A stretch of 52,644 bases of DNA. Source: an uncultured Clostridia bacterium. Its GTDB lineage: Bacteria > Bacillota > Clostridia > UBA1381. The notes beneath the pieces are model-generated. The model saw only the letters and a list, made by a program, of their open reading frames with translations, searched no databases and was not told the DNA's origin. The position numbers and the translations under genes were made by a program. Below are positions 16,529 through 27,900 of the stretch, one piece after another. Numbering within the stretch: the first letter of the stretch is position 1; the number at the start of each line of letters is the position of its first letter. The stretch covers positions 1 through 52,644 of the forward strand of contig CANQQZ010000014.1 in assembly GCA_947626135.1 (NCBI GenBank), given 5' to 3'.

Positions 16529-17740
16529 TTACAGCAGGGATTGAAGCTTTTCGTTTACAGCGTTTAGAAACTCCTCCGTGCTGACCTTTTTCTTGTTTTC
16601 AAGCGTTGAGAGAAGATATAAGTCGCCCGTCATAATTCCGTCCTCTATAGTGCCTATTGTCGCCTGCTCAAGCTTATCCGCGAATGCCATAAGCTCCGGA
16701 AGAGAGTCGAGCTCGCCGCGCTTTTTCAGAGCGCCGGTCCACGCGAACAGCGTCGCTACGGAGTTTGTCGAGGTTTCCTCGCCCTTCAAATACTTGTAAT
16801 AATGTCTTTGAACAGTTCCGTGCGCTGCTTCATACTCGTAGATGCCGTCGGGCGAAACGAGCACGGATGTCATCATCGCGAGCGAGCCATACGCCGTCGC
16901 GACCATGTCGGACATAACGTCGCCGTCATAGTTTTTGCACGCCCAGATATAGCCGCCGTTAGAGCGGATAACGCGCGCGACCGCGTCGTCGATAAGCGTA
17001 TAGAAATACTCTATTCCGGCAGCGTCGAACTTTTCCTTGTACTCCGCGTCGAATATCTCCTGGAAAATATCCTTGAAGCGGTGATCGTATTTCTTTGAAA
17101 TAGTATCCTTTGTCGCAAACCAGATATCCTTTTTCATATCGAGCGCGTAGTTGAAGCACGCGCGCGCGAACGAGGCTATGGAATCGTCGCGGTTATGTAA
17201 GCCCTGTATAATTCCGCCGCCCTCGTTAAACTCATAAATTGTTTCGCGGCTAACGTTTCCGTCCGCGTCAGTGCATACAAGCTCCGCCTTTGAACCTTTT
17301 TTGACCTGCATTTCAACATTTTTATAAACGTCGCCGTAGGCATGACGCGCGATTGTGATAGGCTGCGTCCAGGTCGGGATATATGGAGTAATGCCCTTTA
17401 CCAGAATAGGCGTGCGGAACACCGTGCCGTCAAGAATGGCGCGGATGGTGCCGTTGGGCGATTTCCACATTTCCTTAAGCTTGTATTCCTCCACACGCGC
17501 TGCGTTGGGGGTAATTGTCGCGCACTTTACGGCAACGCCGTATTTTTTTGTCGCTTCGGCGCTGTCAAAGGTAACCTTGTCATCCGTGGCGTTTCTGTGC
17601 TCAAGACCAAGGTCGTAATATTCGGTTTTAAGGTCAATATACGGCGTTAAAAGAATATCCTTTATCATCTGCCATATGACCCTTGTCATTTCGTCTCCGT
17701 CCATTTCCACGAGCGGAGTTTTCATTTGAATTTTGCTCAT
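16529..17740 (-). CDS. icd: NADP-dependent isocitrate dehydrogenase, eukaryote-like type
   Basis: Converts isocitrate to 2-oxoglutarate with NADPH formation. 403 aa, matching the homodimeric class found in eukaryotes and many anaerobic bacteria. N-terminal [13 protein letters not shown], the substrate loop [13 protein letters not shown] near residue 94, and Y-D-G-D-V-M-S-D near 270 with metal-binding aspartates are intact, as is the G-T-V-Q-R-H block near 308 that selects NADP. Expression is driven by a near-consensus promoter, and a terminator-like hairpin sits in the leader. It supplies 2-oxoglutarate for glutamate, which fits the neighbouring GltD-like gene. Confidence 0.96.
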   Translation of the reverse strand: MSKIQMKTPLVEMDGDEMTRVIWQMIKDILLTPYIDLKTEYYDLGLEHRNATDDKVTFDSAEATKKYGVAVKCATITPNAARVEEYKLKEMWKSPNGTIRAILDGTVFRTPILVKGITPYIPTWTQPITIARHAYGDVYKNVEMQVKKGSKAELVCTDADGNVSRETIYEFNEGGGIIQGLHNRDDSIASFARACFNYALDMKKDIWFATKDTISKKYDHRFKDIFQEIFDAEYKEKFDAAGIEYFYTLIDDAVARVIRSNGGYIWACKNYDGDVMSDMVATAYGSLAMMTSVLVSPDGIYEYEAAHGTVQRHYYKYLKGEETSTNSVATLFAWTGALKKRGELDSLPELMAFADKLEQATIGTIEDGIMTGDLYLLSTLENKKKVSTEEFLNAVNEKLQSLL

Positions 17741-17752
17741 GCTTCTCCCTCC

Positions 17753-17789
17753 AAAAAAACAGGGCTCTACAATTTTTCATAGAACCCCT
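17753..17789 (-). promoter_or_regulatory. Terminator-like hairpin in the icd leader
   Basis: Read on the minus strand, AGGGGTTCTA (17789-17780) pairs imperfectly with TAGAGCCCT (17769-17761) and is followed by seven T residues (17759-17753), directly before the GGAGGGAG ribosome site. It lies downstream of the promoter, so it may attenuate icd. Confidence 0.55.
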
Positions 17790-17803
17790 TTGCTACTTTA
17801 AAT

Positions 17804-17832
17804 ATAATAGCATACGGGCGGATAATTGTCAA
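17804..17832 (-). promoter_or_regulatory. Promoter of icd
   Basis: On the minus strand TTGACA (17832-17827), 17-bp spacer, TATTAT (17809-17804). It predicts a leader of about 57 nt. Confidence 0.85.
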
Positions 17833-17878
17833 GCTATTTCAGCCCGAAAAAAGTTACAATAACGTCATATAAAATATC

Positions 17879-17907
17879 TTGTGTGCCGGCGGGAAATGTG
17901 TTATAAT
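17879..17907 (+). promoter_or_regulatory. Promoter of rodA
   Basis: TTGTGT (17879-17884), 17-bp spacer, TATAAT (17902-17907). The -10 box begins a 15-mer, TATAATAACCTCACG, found again at 52481 and 52580. Confidence 0.75.
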
Positions 17908-17957
17908 AACCTCACGGCCGAAATATACTGATATTCTCAAACCCGAGGTGAAGCAGA

Positions 17958-19091
17958 ATGAATAACAGGCAGATTTCAAAAAAATCAGTTATAACACGTC
18001 ATTTTGACTGGTTCCTTTTAATATTAACGCTGCTGCTGTCGGCATTTGGAATCGCGGCAATATATTCCGCGACCCGAACGCTTGATACCAACGTTAACGC
18101 GATAGTGCAGACGGTGTCGCTCGTGATAGGCGCAGCGCTGGCGATTTTATTGTGCTTTTTCGATTACGAGCAATTTAAAAATCTTATAAAACCCATATAT
18201 GTGTTCTGCGTCGTGATACTTGTTCTCGTTCTTATAATCGGAACGGGCGAGGGAGAATGGGGTGCGAGAAGCTGGATACGTATCGGACCCGTGGGTATAC
18301 AGCCGTCGGAAATCGCTAAAATATGCTTTATTATAACGTTTTCTTATCATTTGCAGATTGCCGAAAGCAAAATTAACAAGCCTCTTACGATACTTGGACT
18401 GATACTTCATCTTGCTGTAATTGTCGGGCTTATTATGCTGCAGCCGGATTTGGGCTCGGTGCTCGTGTTTGTTTTTATGTTTATCGTGCTGCTGTTTGTG
18501 GCGAAAATATCGTATAAATATATTATTCCCGTGCTTGCGCTCGGCGTTATATCGGTACCGCTGACATATACCTATTTGCTGTCGGAGTACCAGAAGCAGA
18601 GGATAGACGTTTTCTTAAATCCCGAAAGCGACCCGACGGGCGGCGGATGGCATGTGATACAGTCAAAGCTTGCGGTAGGCTCGGGACAGCTTTGGGGCAG
18701 CGGTTATCTGAAGGGCATACAAACGCAGATGGGTTGGCTTCCGACGCCGTATACCGATTTCATTTTCAGCACAATTTCCGAGGAATGGGGCTTTATCGGC
18801 GCGACGGTTCTTGTTATAGCGCTGTTTGTGATGATTTATAAATGCTTCAAAGCCGCGCAGCGTTCCGATAATACCTTCGGCAGATATATCTGCACCGGCG
18901 TTGGCGCGATGTTCCTGTTTCACGTTTTTGAGAATATAGGAATGTGTATAGGGCTTATGCCGGTTACGGGTATACCGCTGCCGTTTATAACCTACGGAGG
19001 CTCGTCGATTTTGACGAACCTTATAGCCGTCGGACTGGTTATGAGCGTGGAATATCATAATAAACCGCGGTCCGCTATCGACGTGTATTAA
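17958..19091 (+). CDS. rodA: RodA/FtsW-family peptidoglycan glycosyltransferase
   Basis: Polymerises lipid II during wall elongation. 377 aa with about ten membrane helices. The SEDS-family features are present: W-I-R-I-G-P-V-G-I-Q-P-S-E-I-A-K near residue 110, Q-P-D-L-G-S near 160 (conserved Asp), the long outer loop with G-Q-L-W-G-S-G near 240 and the F-I-F-S-T-I-S-E-E-W-G-F block near 270, and P-F-I-T-Y-G-G-S-S near 340. It resembles RodA more than FtsW by lacking the FtsW extensions, but no mre genes are nearby. GAGGTGAAG precedes the ATG. Confidence 0.93.
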   Translation: MNNRQISKKSVITRHFDWFLLILTLLLSAFGIAAIYSATRTLDTNVNAIVQTVSLVIGAALAILLCFFDYEQFKNLIKPIYVFCVVILVLVLIIGTGEGEWGARSWIRIGPVGIQPSEIAKICFIITFSYHLQIAESKINKPLTILGLILHLAVIVGLIMLQPDLGSVLVFVFMFIVLLFVAKISYKYIIPVLALGVISVPLTYTYLLSEYQKQRIDVFLNPESDPTGGGWHVIQSKLAVGSGQLWGSGYLKGIQTQMGWLPTPYTDFIFSTISEEWGFIGATVLVIALFVMIYKCFKAAQRSDNTFGRYICTGVGAMFLFHVFENIGMCIGLMPVTGIPLPFITYGGSSILTNLIAVGLVMSVEYHNKPRSAIDVY

Positions 19092-19124
19092 AAAAGCGGC
19101 GCGGAAAGGACGGGGGGTAAAGCT

Positions 19125-19970
19125 ATGGACGCGATTCATGTAAACTGGACGAAGCCGTTTGCCGATAAAATCGGCGGAGAATACGCGGCTGAGGATTTTG
19201 AGCTTCTGACATGCGCGCTTTCCGCGCTTAACTGGCGCAAATATAACGGAAAAATCAGTATGATAACTGATACGGCGGGGTATGGATTTTATGAGAAAAA
19301 CGGGCTCCTTCCGCTATGGAACGAGGTAAAAACAACGCTCGATGATATGCCTGAGATTAATCCGGAGATGTTTTGGGCGGCGGGCAAGCTGTGGGCTTTG
19401 AAAAACACGTCCGCGCCGATTGCGGTGATCGATACCGATTTCATAGTGTGGGCGCCGCTCGCCTTCGGCAATATGGCGGACGCGGCTGTGATACATGAGG
19501 AGGATTTATATCCGGACGTGTATCCGGAGCCTTCGCGGTTTAAAATGAAGGACGGATATGCTTTTGATCCGGAATGGGATATGACGCTGCGCGCCTGCAA
19601 CACGGCGTTTGCCGTGATAAAAAATCAAAAGCTGCTGGAATATTATACATCCGAGGCGATAAAATTCATGGAAAACGCCGCCGACGGCGGCGATGCGCTG
19701 ACATATATGGTTTTTGCCGAGCAGAGGCTGCTGCCTATATGTGCGAAGAAGCTGGGACTTGAAATAACGGTGCTGTCGGATTTGGAGCGGCTGTTCCGCG
19801 ACGGCGAACGGTATTTTACGCATACATGGGGTATGAAGCAGCAAATGCGCGACATGGACGGGCTGCGCGGCGATTTTTGCGCGCGCTGTGCCTCGCGGCT
19901 GAGGCGCTCATTCCCCGAATATGCGGACATGCTGAGTAAAACGGAAATTCTTAGAGATTATTTTAAATAA
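19125..19970 (+). CDS. Conserved hypothetical protein, possibly glycosyltransferase-like
   Basis: 281 aa, cytoplasmic: no signal peptide or membrane helix. The order of elements recalls nucleotide-sugar transferases: an N-terminal alpha/beta region with L-S-A-L-N-W-R-K and M-I-T-D-T-A-G, then A-V-I-D-T-D-F-I-V-W near residue 105 (a D-T-D that could act as a metal-binding DXD), then a helical C-terminus with H-T-W-G. I associate it loosely with DUF6734-type proteins, from memory. It follows rodA by 33 bp with a strong GGGGGG site, so it is probably co-transcribed and may have an envelope role. Confidence 0.6.
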   Translation: MDAIHVNWTKPFADKIGGEYAAEDFELLTCALSALNWRKYNGKISMITDTAGYGFYEKNGLLPLWNEVKTTLDDMPEINPEMFWAAGKLWALKNTSAPIAVIDTDFIVWAPLAFGNMADAAVIHEEDLYPDVYPEPSRFKMKDGYAFDPEWDMTLRACNTAFAVIKNQKLLEYYTSEAIKFMENAADGGDALTYMVFAEQRLLPICAKKLGLEITVLSDLERLFRDGERYFTHTWGMKQQMRDMDGLRGDFCARCASRLRRSFPEYADMLSKTEILRDYFK

Positions 19971-20041
19971 ATTTTGATTGTAAAATTTTTTGAGGCAAAA
20001 AACAGCCCATATGCGGACGAAAACGCGCGCATGGGTACAAA

Positions 20042-20072
20042 AGAGCGTATCATATTCAATATGATACGCTCT
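20042..20072. terminator. Hairpin between converging 19125 gene and guaB
   Basis: AGAGCGTATCATA (20042-20054) pairs perfectly with 20060-20072 around a 5-nt loop. On the minus strand it is followed by TTTT, fitting a guaB terminator. It shares its stem core with the 16435 hairpin. Confidence 0.7.
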
Positions 20073-20130
20073 GCTTATGTTAAAAATCATAAAATTGCCG
20101 TTTTTTATATTATGCGGCACTAAGGCGTTT

Positions 20131-21661
<1,531 letters not shown>

Positions 21662-21724
21662 GCGTTTTTGCGATAATATCGGGAAATTTCTACAGTATTT
21701 TTGAAATTAAATTTATAAAAACCC

Positions 21725-21753
21725 TTGACGTGCATAACAAAATACGGTAAAAT
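21725..21753 (+). promoter_or_regulatory. Promoter of the LRR surface-protein locus
   Basis: TTGACG (21725-21730), 17-bp spacer, TAAAAT (21748-21753). The next start codon is at 22030, so the leader is about 270 nt and holds a 9-bp GC-rich hairpin (21905-21913 with 21927-21935) without a U-run. The leader frame is open but I see no gene in it. Confidence 0.7.
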
Positions 21754-22029
21754 GTTAAAGTAGTACATTTACAGGGACTATTCGGTTATATACAAATGTT
21801 CTTAACGTATGCGGCATTCGGCAACACATGCTGCGATGCATCGGCAGTCCGGAGGTTTTGGATATTTGTATTTGATGTAATTTTGCCCACATTCATATTG
21901 GTTGGGGTGCGCGGCGGATTACCCGGCGCGCACCCGGGAACAACCGTTATTATAATATATGACAATCAACCTGATGTATTTCAGATTGAAATAGATAAAA
22001 CAACAAATAAAGAAAGGGAGGTAGTTCGT

Positions 22030-24873
22030 ATGAAAAAAGCATTAAGCATTATTCTTGCCGCGGCGATGATGATATCGGCTTCAAGCTTTGCATTTGCCGA
22101 GGAACAGGATATTGATGCGGAAACAAATGTTTTGGAAAGTACGAAAGCACTAACAACAGAAGGGGAGGACGTGACAGAGGACGCACAGGCTGATTTGCTG
22201 GCGAAAATCGACGGAATCACATTTGAGTATGACACATCAAGCCCGACTAATACAAGAGTGGTAAGGGTAAAATATGATCAGGGTCATTTCTCGGACGGAA
22301 TCAACAAATTCAGAATTGAGGTAACGATGCCTCCGCAGTATATTCAGGATGTTTCTTCGGAAACCAGAATGACCAATTATACCGAGGAGAAGAACGAATA
22401 TTCGAACGGAACGTATGTTTATGAGATATCCAGAGACACCAATCAGGTTCCGACGGATGGGCTTCTGTGCACAATGACAATACAGCTGACTCAGAATATA
22501 GTAAGTCCGTTTACGATTTCACTTGCAGGCAATACATATGTCGGAGCTGTCAATAGTGATGGAAGCACAGACGTTCAGACGCTTGCAAACGGATTAAATC
22601 CGCAGTCCCTGGAGCTTCCGGCGGATGATACAGACGGATTTGAAATCGGAGGTACGTTCGGAGCTGTTACATGGGGTTACGACGGAAACGGGACCCTTGT
22701 TCTGAGCGGAAGCGGCACTGTACCAGATTTTGCACAGGGAGAGGCTCCGTGGTACGCGAGAAAAGATAAAATAACAAGTATAGTTTTTGGCAGCGAAAGT
22801 AATTTTGATAATATCGGAGCCAACTCTTTTTACGGTCTTGATAAGGTCGAGTCGGTTAAATTCTGCGCAAATATAGGAACAATAGGAAATGGCGCGTTTG
22901 ACGGCTGCACATCTCTTAAGAGCGTTGACTTCCCGGAGACTTCGACAGTAGGCATAGGAGATCATGCGTTCAGAAATTGTTCATCTCTTAATAGTGTTGA
23001 GGTTCCGAAGTATATTAAGAGCATCGGTAAGGGCGCGTTTGTGGGCTGCACAAAATTGACGTCGCTTACGCTGCCGTTTATTGGTCAGCAGAGGAACGGC
23101 TCCGGTGTCAAATTCCCGTATGTATTTGACGGCGACGCGGTGAATGTTCCCCGTACACTCAAGACGGTAACGATAACGAATGATACCGATGTTCCGGTGA
23201 GCGCGTTTGAAGGCTGCGAATATATTGAAAATATTTACATCAATGATGAGGTTACGACTATCGGAGCGAGCGCGTTTAAAAACTGCAAAAGCCTTGTTGA
23301 GTTTACATTCCCAACCGCAAGCGGAATGACGGATATCGCGGATAAGACTTTCCAGTACTGCACATCGCTTAAACGCGTTAACGGCATGGAGCAGATATCG
23401 TCTATCGGCACAAGCGCATTTGACGGCTGCACATCACTTGAGGAAATATATATCTCGGATAAGGTAAAGGCAATAAATAATTATACCTTTAGAAACTGTT
23501 CAACTCTTACGGAGATAGAAATACCCAATTCCGTAACAAGTATCGGTATCGGTGTACTGACGGGATGTATGTGCCTGGTTGACATTAACATTCCGTTTGT
23601 AGGTGCGAACGCAACTCCGGATGGCAATGATGGTAACAGCGTTTTCGGATATTTATTTGGCGCTGACAACGCCTTGGAAAAAAACATGGATAATATTCCC
23701 GCAAGCGTTACAAAGGTAATCGTAACTTATGCGAAACAATCTGGATTCGTTCCGGAAAAGGCATTCGCCAATTGCAGTAATATCCAGGATATTATGATTT
23801 ATAACTGCCGCAGAGTGGGAAACAACGCATTTTTAAACTGCCGGAATTTGAGAAATCTGTATCTGCCCGACAGTGTGACTACGATAGAAGATACTATCCT
23901 TGCCGGTTGCAAGCGGCTTGAGGCGTTAACTGTGCCGTTTATAGGATATACCGATGCGGATCAGAATTCGGAAAAATCTGTACTCGGCGGATTTTTCGGC
24001 TGGGACGAAAATGCTATGGATGGAACCATTCAGTATTATGACGGCACAGAATATAAAAATTACCTGATTCCCGATACGCTCAAAACTGTTTTCGTTTTGT
24101 GTCAGATAAATGTGCCTCAGGGCGCTTTCTATAATTGTGATTTTATAGAGAACGTATCTATTATTAAGGGAAGAACATTAGGAGATCAGGCATTCCAAAG
24201 GTGCAGGAATCTTAAAAGCGTCAGATTGCCGGATGACATGGAGGAAATCGGGTATCAGGCATTTGGCAACTGTGAAAAGCTTGAAACGGTGAATCTGCCC
24301 GGAAGCACAAGAAAGATAGGCGACGGTGCATTTTATGGCTGTGCGTTGCTTGACAGAATAGCCGTGCCTGAGACTGTTGATGAAATAGCGAGCAACGCGT
24401 TTTCGGGTACTGTGTTCAGCAATAAGATTGGCGTGAGCGACGACGCGGGACTGGAAAGCGTAGATGAAACGGCTGATTTAATGGCTAACAACGGCGTTTT
24501 AGTCTGCGTTAAAGGTTCGAAAGTAGATAAGGGTACTCCGGGCGTAAAGAAGGAGTATGTTGACAGCACCCTGTTTGATTTGCAGGATATTAATCCGATC
24601 ATGTCAAAGATTTCGACAGGCGAATATGTCGTAAATGTTTCTTGTACGGCTAGTACGGGAGGCACTATATATGCTGCGCTTTATGACAGCAAAGGAAAAA
24701 TACTTTCCGTTAAGCATGAAAGCGTTGGCAGTTCGGCAACGCATCAGTTGACATTTGCACCCGATGAGGCGAGCGGTTTTGATCATGCGAAAGTAATGAT
24801 ATTCGGAAACGATATGGAGCCGCAAACCCAGAGAGCCGCGCAAATACTTAAGAGCGAGGTACGTGAAAATTAA
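22030..24873 (+). CDS. Secreted BspA-type leucine-rich-repeat protein (947 aa)
   Basis: The start at 22030 opens a clear signal peptide (residues 1-23, ending A-F-A) and has GGGAGG upstream; the open frame continues to 21796 but that part lacks protein character. Residues ~60-170 form a possible cohesin-like beta-sandwich. Residues ~205-800 are LRR_5 repeats of ~23 aa with the pattern I-G-x-x-A-F-x-x-C-x-x-L-x-x-[VI]-x-[LI]-P, interrupted by longer inserts such as V-P-F-I-G and G-G-F-F-G-W-D-E. Residues ~855-947 are a beta-rich tail ending with a variant of the shared module (A-K-V-M-I-F-G-N-D-M-E-P). No wall anchor is seen. LRR_5 proteins bind host or microbial surface ligands in other species; the ligand here is unknown. 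Confidence 0.88.
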   Translation: MKKALSIILAAAMMISASSFAFAEEQDIDAETNVLESTKALTTEGEDVTEDAQADLLAKIDGITFEYDTSSPTNTRVVRVKYDQGHFSDGINKFRIEVTMPPQYIQDVSSETRMTNYTEEKNEYSNGTYVYEISRDTNQVPTDGLLCTMTIQLTQNIVSPFTISLAGNTYVGAVNSDGSTDVQTLANGLNPQSLELPADDTDGFEIGGTFGAVTWGYDGNGTLVLSGSGTVPDFAQGEAPWYARKDKITSIVFGSESNFDNIGANSFYGLDKVESVKFCANIGTIGNGAFDGCTSLKSVDFPETSTVGIGDHAFRNCSSLNSVEVPKYIKSIGKGAFVGCTKLTSLTLPFIGQQRNGSGVKFPYVFDGDAVNVPRTLKTVTITNDTDVPVSAFEGCEYIENIYINDEVTTIGASAFKNCKSLVEFTFPTASGMTDIADKTFQYCTSLKRVNGMEQISSIGTSAFDGCTSLEEIYISDKVKAINNYTFRNCSTLTEIEIPNSVTSIGIGVLTGCMCLVDINIPFVGANATPDGNDGNSVFGYLFGADNALEKNMDNIPASVTKVIVTYAKQSGFVPEKAFANCSNIQDIMIYNCRRVGNNAFLNCRNLRNLYLPDSVTTIEDTILAGCKRLEALTVPFIGYTDADQNSEKSVLGGFFGWDENAMDGTIQYYDGTEYKNYLIPDTLKTVFVLCQINVPQGAFYNCDFIENVSIIKGRTLGDQAFQRCRNLKSVRLPDDMEEIGYQAFGNCEKLETVNLPGSTRKIGDGAFYGCALLDRIAVPETVDEIASNAFSGTVFSNKIGVSDDAGLESVDETADLMANNGVLVCVKGSKVDKGTPGVKKEYVDSTLFDLQDINPIMSKISTGEYVVNVSCTASTGGTIYAALYDSKGKILSVKHESVGSSATHQLTFAPDEASGFDHAKVMIFGNDMEPQTQRAAQILKSEVREN

Positions 24874-24891
24874 GCTTTTAAAATAATTACA

Positions 24892-24929
24892 GATAACGAG
24901 CGAAGGCAGAAATGCCTTCGCGCGTTGTC
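24892..24929 (+). terminator. Hairpin after the first LRR gene
   Basis: CGAAGGCA (24901-24908) pairs with TGCCTTCG (24913-24920), extended outward by GATAACG against CGTTGTC. Only TTAT follows, so termination may be partial and allow read-through into the next LRR gene. Confidence 0.55.
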
Positions 24930-24997
24930 TTATATAAATTTAAGAAAACCACGGGGAAATTTTTATGGATATCCGTATTATTATCAGGAGGTTTATC

Positions 24998-27900
24998 ATG
25001 AAAAAGAAAATATTAGCAATACTGATGGCAATATCCATCGCCGCGCCTGCTCTTGGCGCCGGCGCCGTTTACGCGGAAAAAACGCCGGAGCTGCCGGGAG
25101 AATCGGAGGCGGCTGAAAATATCGCCGCGGGACTGCCGGAAGCGTCGGAGGAGTCCCTGTATGAAGCGGCGGACAACGCCGCAAAGACGCCGGGCGACAG
25201 CGTTGAAAGCGCGGATATGGAATTACCGGCGGATAATGATTATGAGACGTGTGTAACTTTGAGCACTGCCGACTATGAGAGCGGAGAAAATCCTTCGGAG
25301 GGATTGTTTTCGTTTGCGACACGCGTTACATGGGAATCGAATTCCGGTTTGGATGAAGGTTCAATAAGATTGGGCGATAAAGTAATCATATGGTATGAAC
25401 TTCTGGAGGGTATTGTTACATATCCCGATTGGGACAGTACCGCTAAGCTGTATGAACCGGATTTTCCGTATACTGTAACAATTACCTGCTATTATCCCGA
25501 CGGTACAGAATTTGCATCAACGTCATTTCGTGACAAAAATAAAAACAGTTTCGGTGTAACACTGGATCCATCGGGTGATCAGCCGGCTCAGCCGGGGCAG
25601 TACCACGCAGCCGTAACTCTTGCACCGATAACGTCCGATATCGAAAATTTTGATCAGACCGCCGACGTGACATGGTATGTATGCGATACGGTTCCGAGCA
25701 TAAACTCCATAAGCTCTAATCTGAATCCACAAGATCATACGATAACAGCGGGTGAGGAAGCAGATTTTTTGGTGGACGCCGAAGGATCGAATCTGCAATA
25801 CCAGTGGTATTATTCAATGACGGAAACCGGCACGGGTATCGCGATACCCGGCGCTACGGAGAGCCAATATACGGTTATAGCGTCAAGCACTACGGGAGGA
25901 CGGTATTATTACTGCCGCGTGTCAAACGAGGGCAATGAACCGCTGTTCTCGGAACGAGTTCTGCTGATGCCGAAATACAGTTTAAGCTATGATGCGGTCG
26001 GCGGACGTTTTGTCAAAGGAGAGCCGTCGGCAAAGGAAAAAGTAAAGACACACAATCAACCGACGAAAATTACATCAAGCCAACCCGAAAGAACAGGATA
26101 TAATTTTATGGGCTGGGGAATCTCCGAGGGACAGACTTACGCGACATATTATCCCGGAGACAGCTATACTTTGAATAATAATCAGGTATTTTACGCGGTA
26201 TGGAAAACGGCGCCGGAGATGGAGAACTGCCTTGACGGCTGGGAGAATATTAATATTCCGTTCGGCGGCGCAAAAAGATATATAAAATTGAGTTCGCCTC
26301 CGGCGGGAACATATGTTGTCAGATCGGACTCGTATCTTGATACGTCGGGCGAGATACTCGATCATAACGGCAATGAAATAGTACACGGCGAAGGCAATGG
26401 AAGCGATAAGAATTTCAATCTGGAATTTACAGCTGAGGGCGGTGCCGATTATTACGTTAGGTCGTATTTTACCAGATCGAATGAGCTCGGCTCCTTTGAC
26501 GTGTCTGTTACAAGAAAATATACGATCAACTATAATCTTACCGGAGGCAGATTTGCGAACAACGTTCAGTCTGCGGAGCAGACCAAAATGCACGGTGAGG
26601 TAATTGACATTAAAGAAGATATTCCTACAAAAGAAGGATATGTTTTCTTCGGATGGTCAACATCACCGGATGCGGCAACGGTTGAGTATGATCCGGGAGA
26701 ATCGTTTGCTCAGAACGCAGATGTCACGCTTTATGCTGTGTGGGTGTCCGAGTCTGATTATTTTGTCCCGATAATAAATGTAAACGATGGTGAGCAATCA
26801 AAGATAGTAACCATGATTTCGAAGGATCCGACGGCAACGATTTATTATACCACAGACAGTTCCGAGCCGGATGAGACATGTGAGGAATATACGGGTCCTA
26901 TAGTGGTGGAAGAAGAAGGGGAGGTTGTATTTAAAGCTATTGCGATAGTAGACGGCATGAGCAGCTCCGTTACGAACAGAAGCGTTACGCTTACGCGCGC
27001 CGATGCTCCGAAAGCGTCTGTCGAAAGCGGTATGATGGCGCGCGGGTCCGCTATGGAGATTATCGGCGACGGCACCATATATTACAGCATAAACGGCGGA
27101 GCGTGGCAGGAGTATGAGTATCCGATTGTTTTTGACGTCCGGCTGAACGCTGCGAACCTTCGCATTTACATGTCGAAAAGCGGATATCTGGACAGTGAGA
27201 CAGTTGAGTACAATTATGAGCTTGGCAATGTGGAAAGGGGCGTAATCGGCTCGGTAAACTGGCAGTTGAATTACAATATCCTTACAATAAGCGGAAACGG
27301 GGAAATTCGTGATTTTGAAGCCGGAGAAGCTCCCTGGTATCGGTATGCCGATGATATAACAAAGGTTATAATAGAGGAGCCTATAGATTCGATAGGAAAG
27401 AACAGCTTTTACGGACTTTCAAGCATGGAGTCGGTCGAGATCCCCGATACCGTTCTCCAGATTAATGAGGGCGCGTTTGACGGCTGCGAATCGCTTGAGG
27501 GTATTTCACTGCCGAAAGAAATGTCGGGAGGTATAGCAGTCAACGCTTTCAGAAATTGTAAATCCATTACATCGGTGGAGGTCCCGGAAAATATTAAAAC
27601 TATGGGCGAGGGCGCATTTTATGGCTGCACATCGCTTGCGTCGCTTACAATTCCCTTTATTGGATCGCAGCCCGGCGAGCATACGGAAACGTTTGGTTAT
27701 ATATTCGCGAATACAGAATCGCATACGGTGGACGACTCTCCGGAGCAGTCTGGATCGAGCGGCATGACGGATTTAATTACGGCAGATAATGTGCCGGAAT
27801 CGCTAAAAACTGTTATAATTACAAAAGAAACAAACATACCGGAAAACGCATTTGCGAGTATGAAGCATATACGGACAATAGATGTAAACGATGGAATAGA

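Noticed and set aside
21905-21935. GC-rich leader hairpin as an intrinsic terminator
   Set aside because: No T run follows the stem.
21796-22029. N-terminal extension of the first LRR protein
   Set aside because: The frame is open but the sequence has no signal or domain character, and a ribosome site plus a textbook signal peptide begin at 22030.
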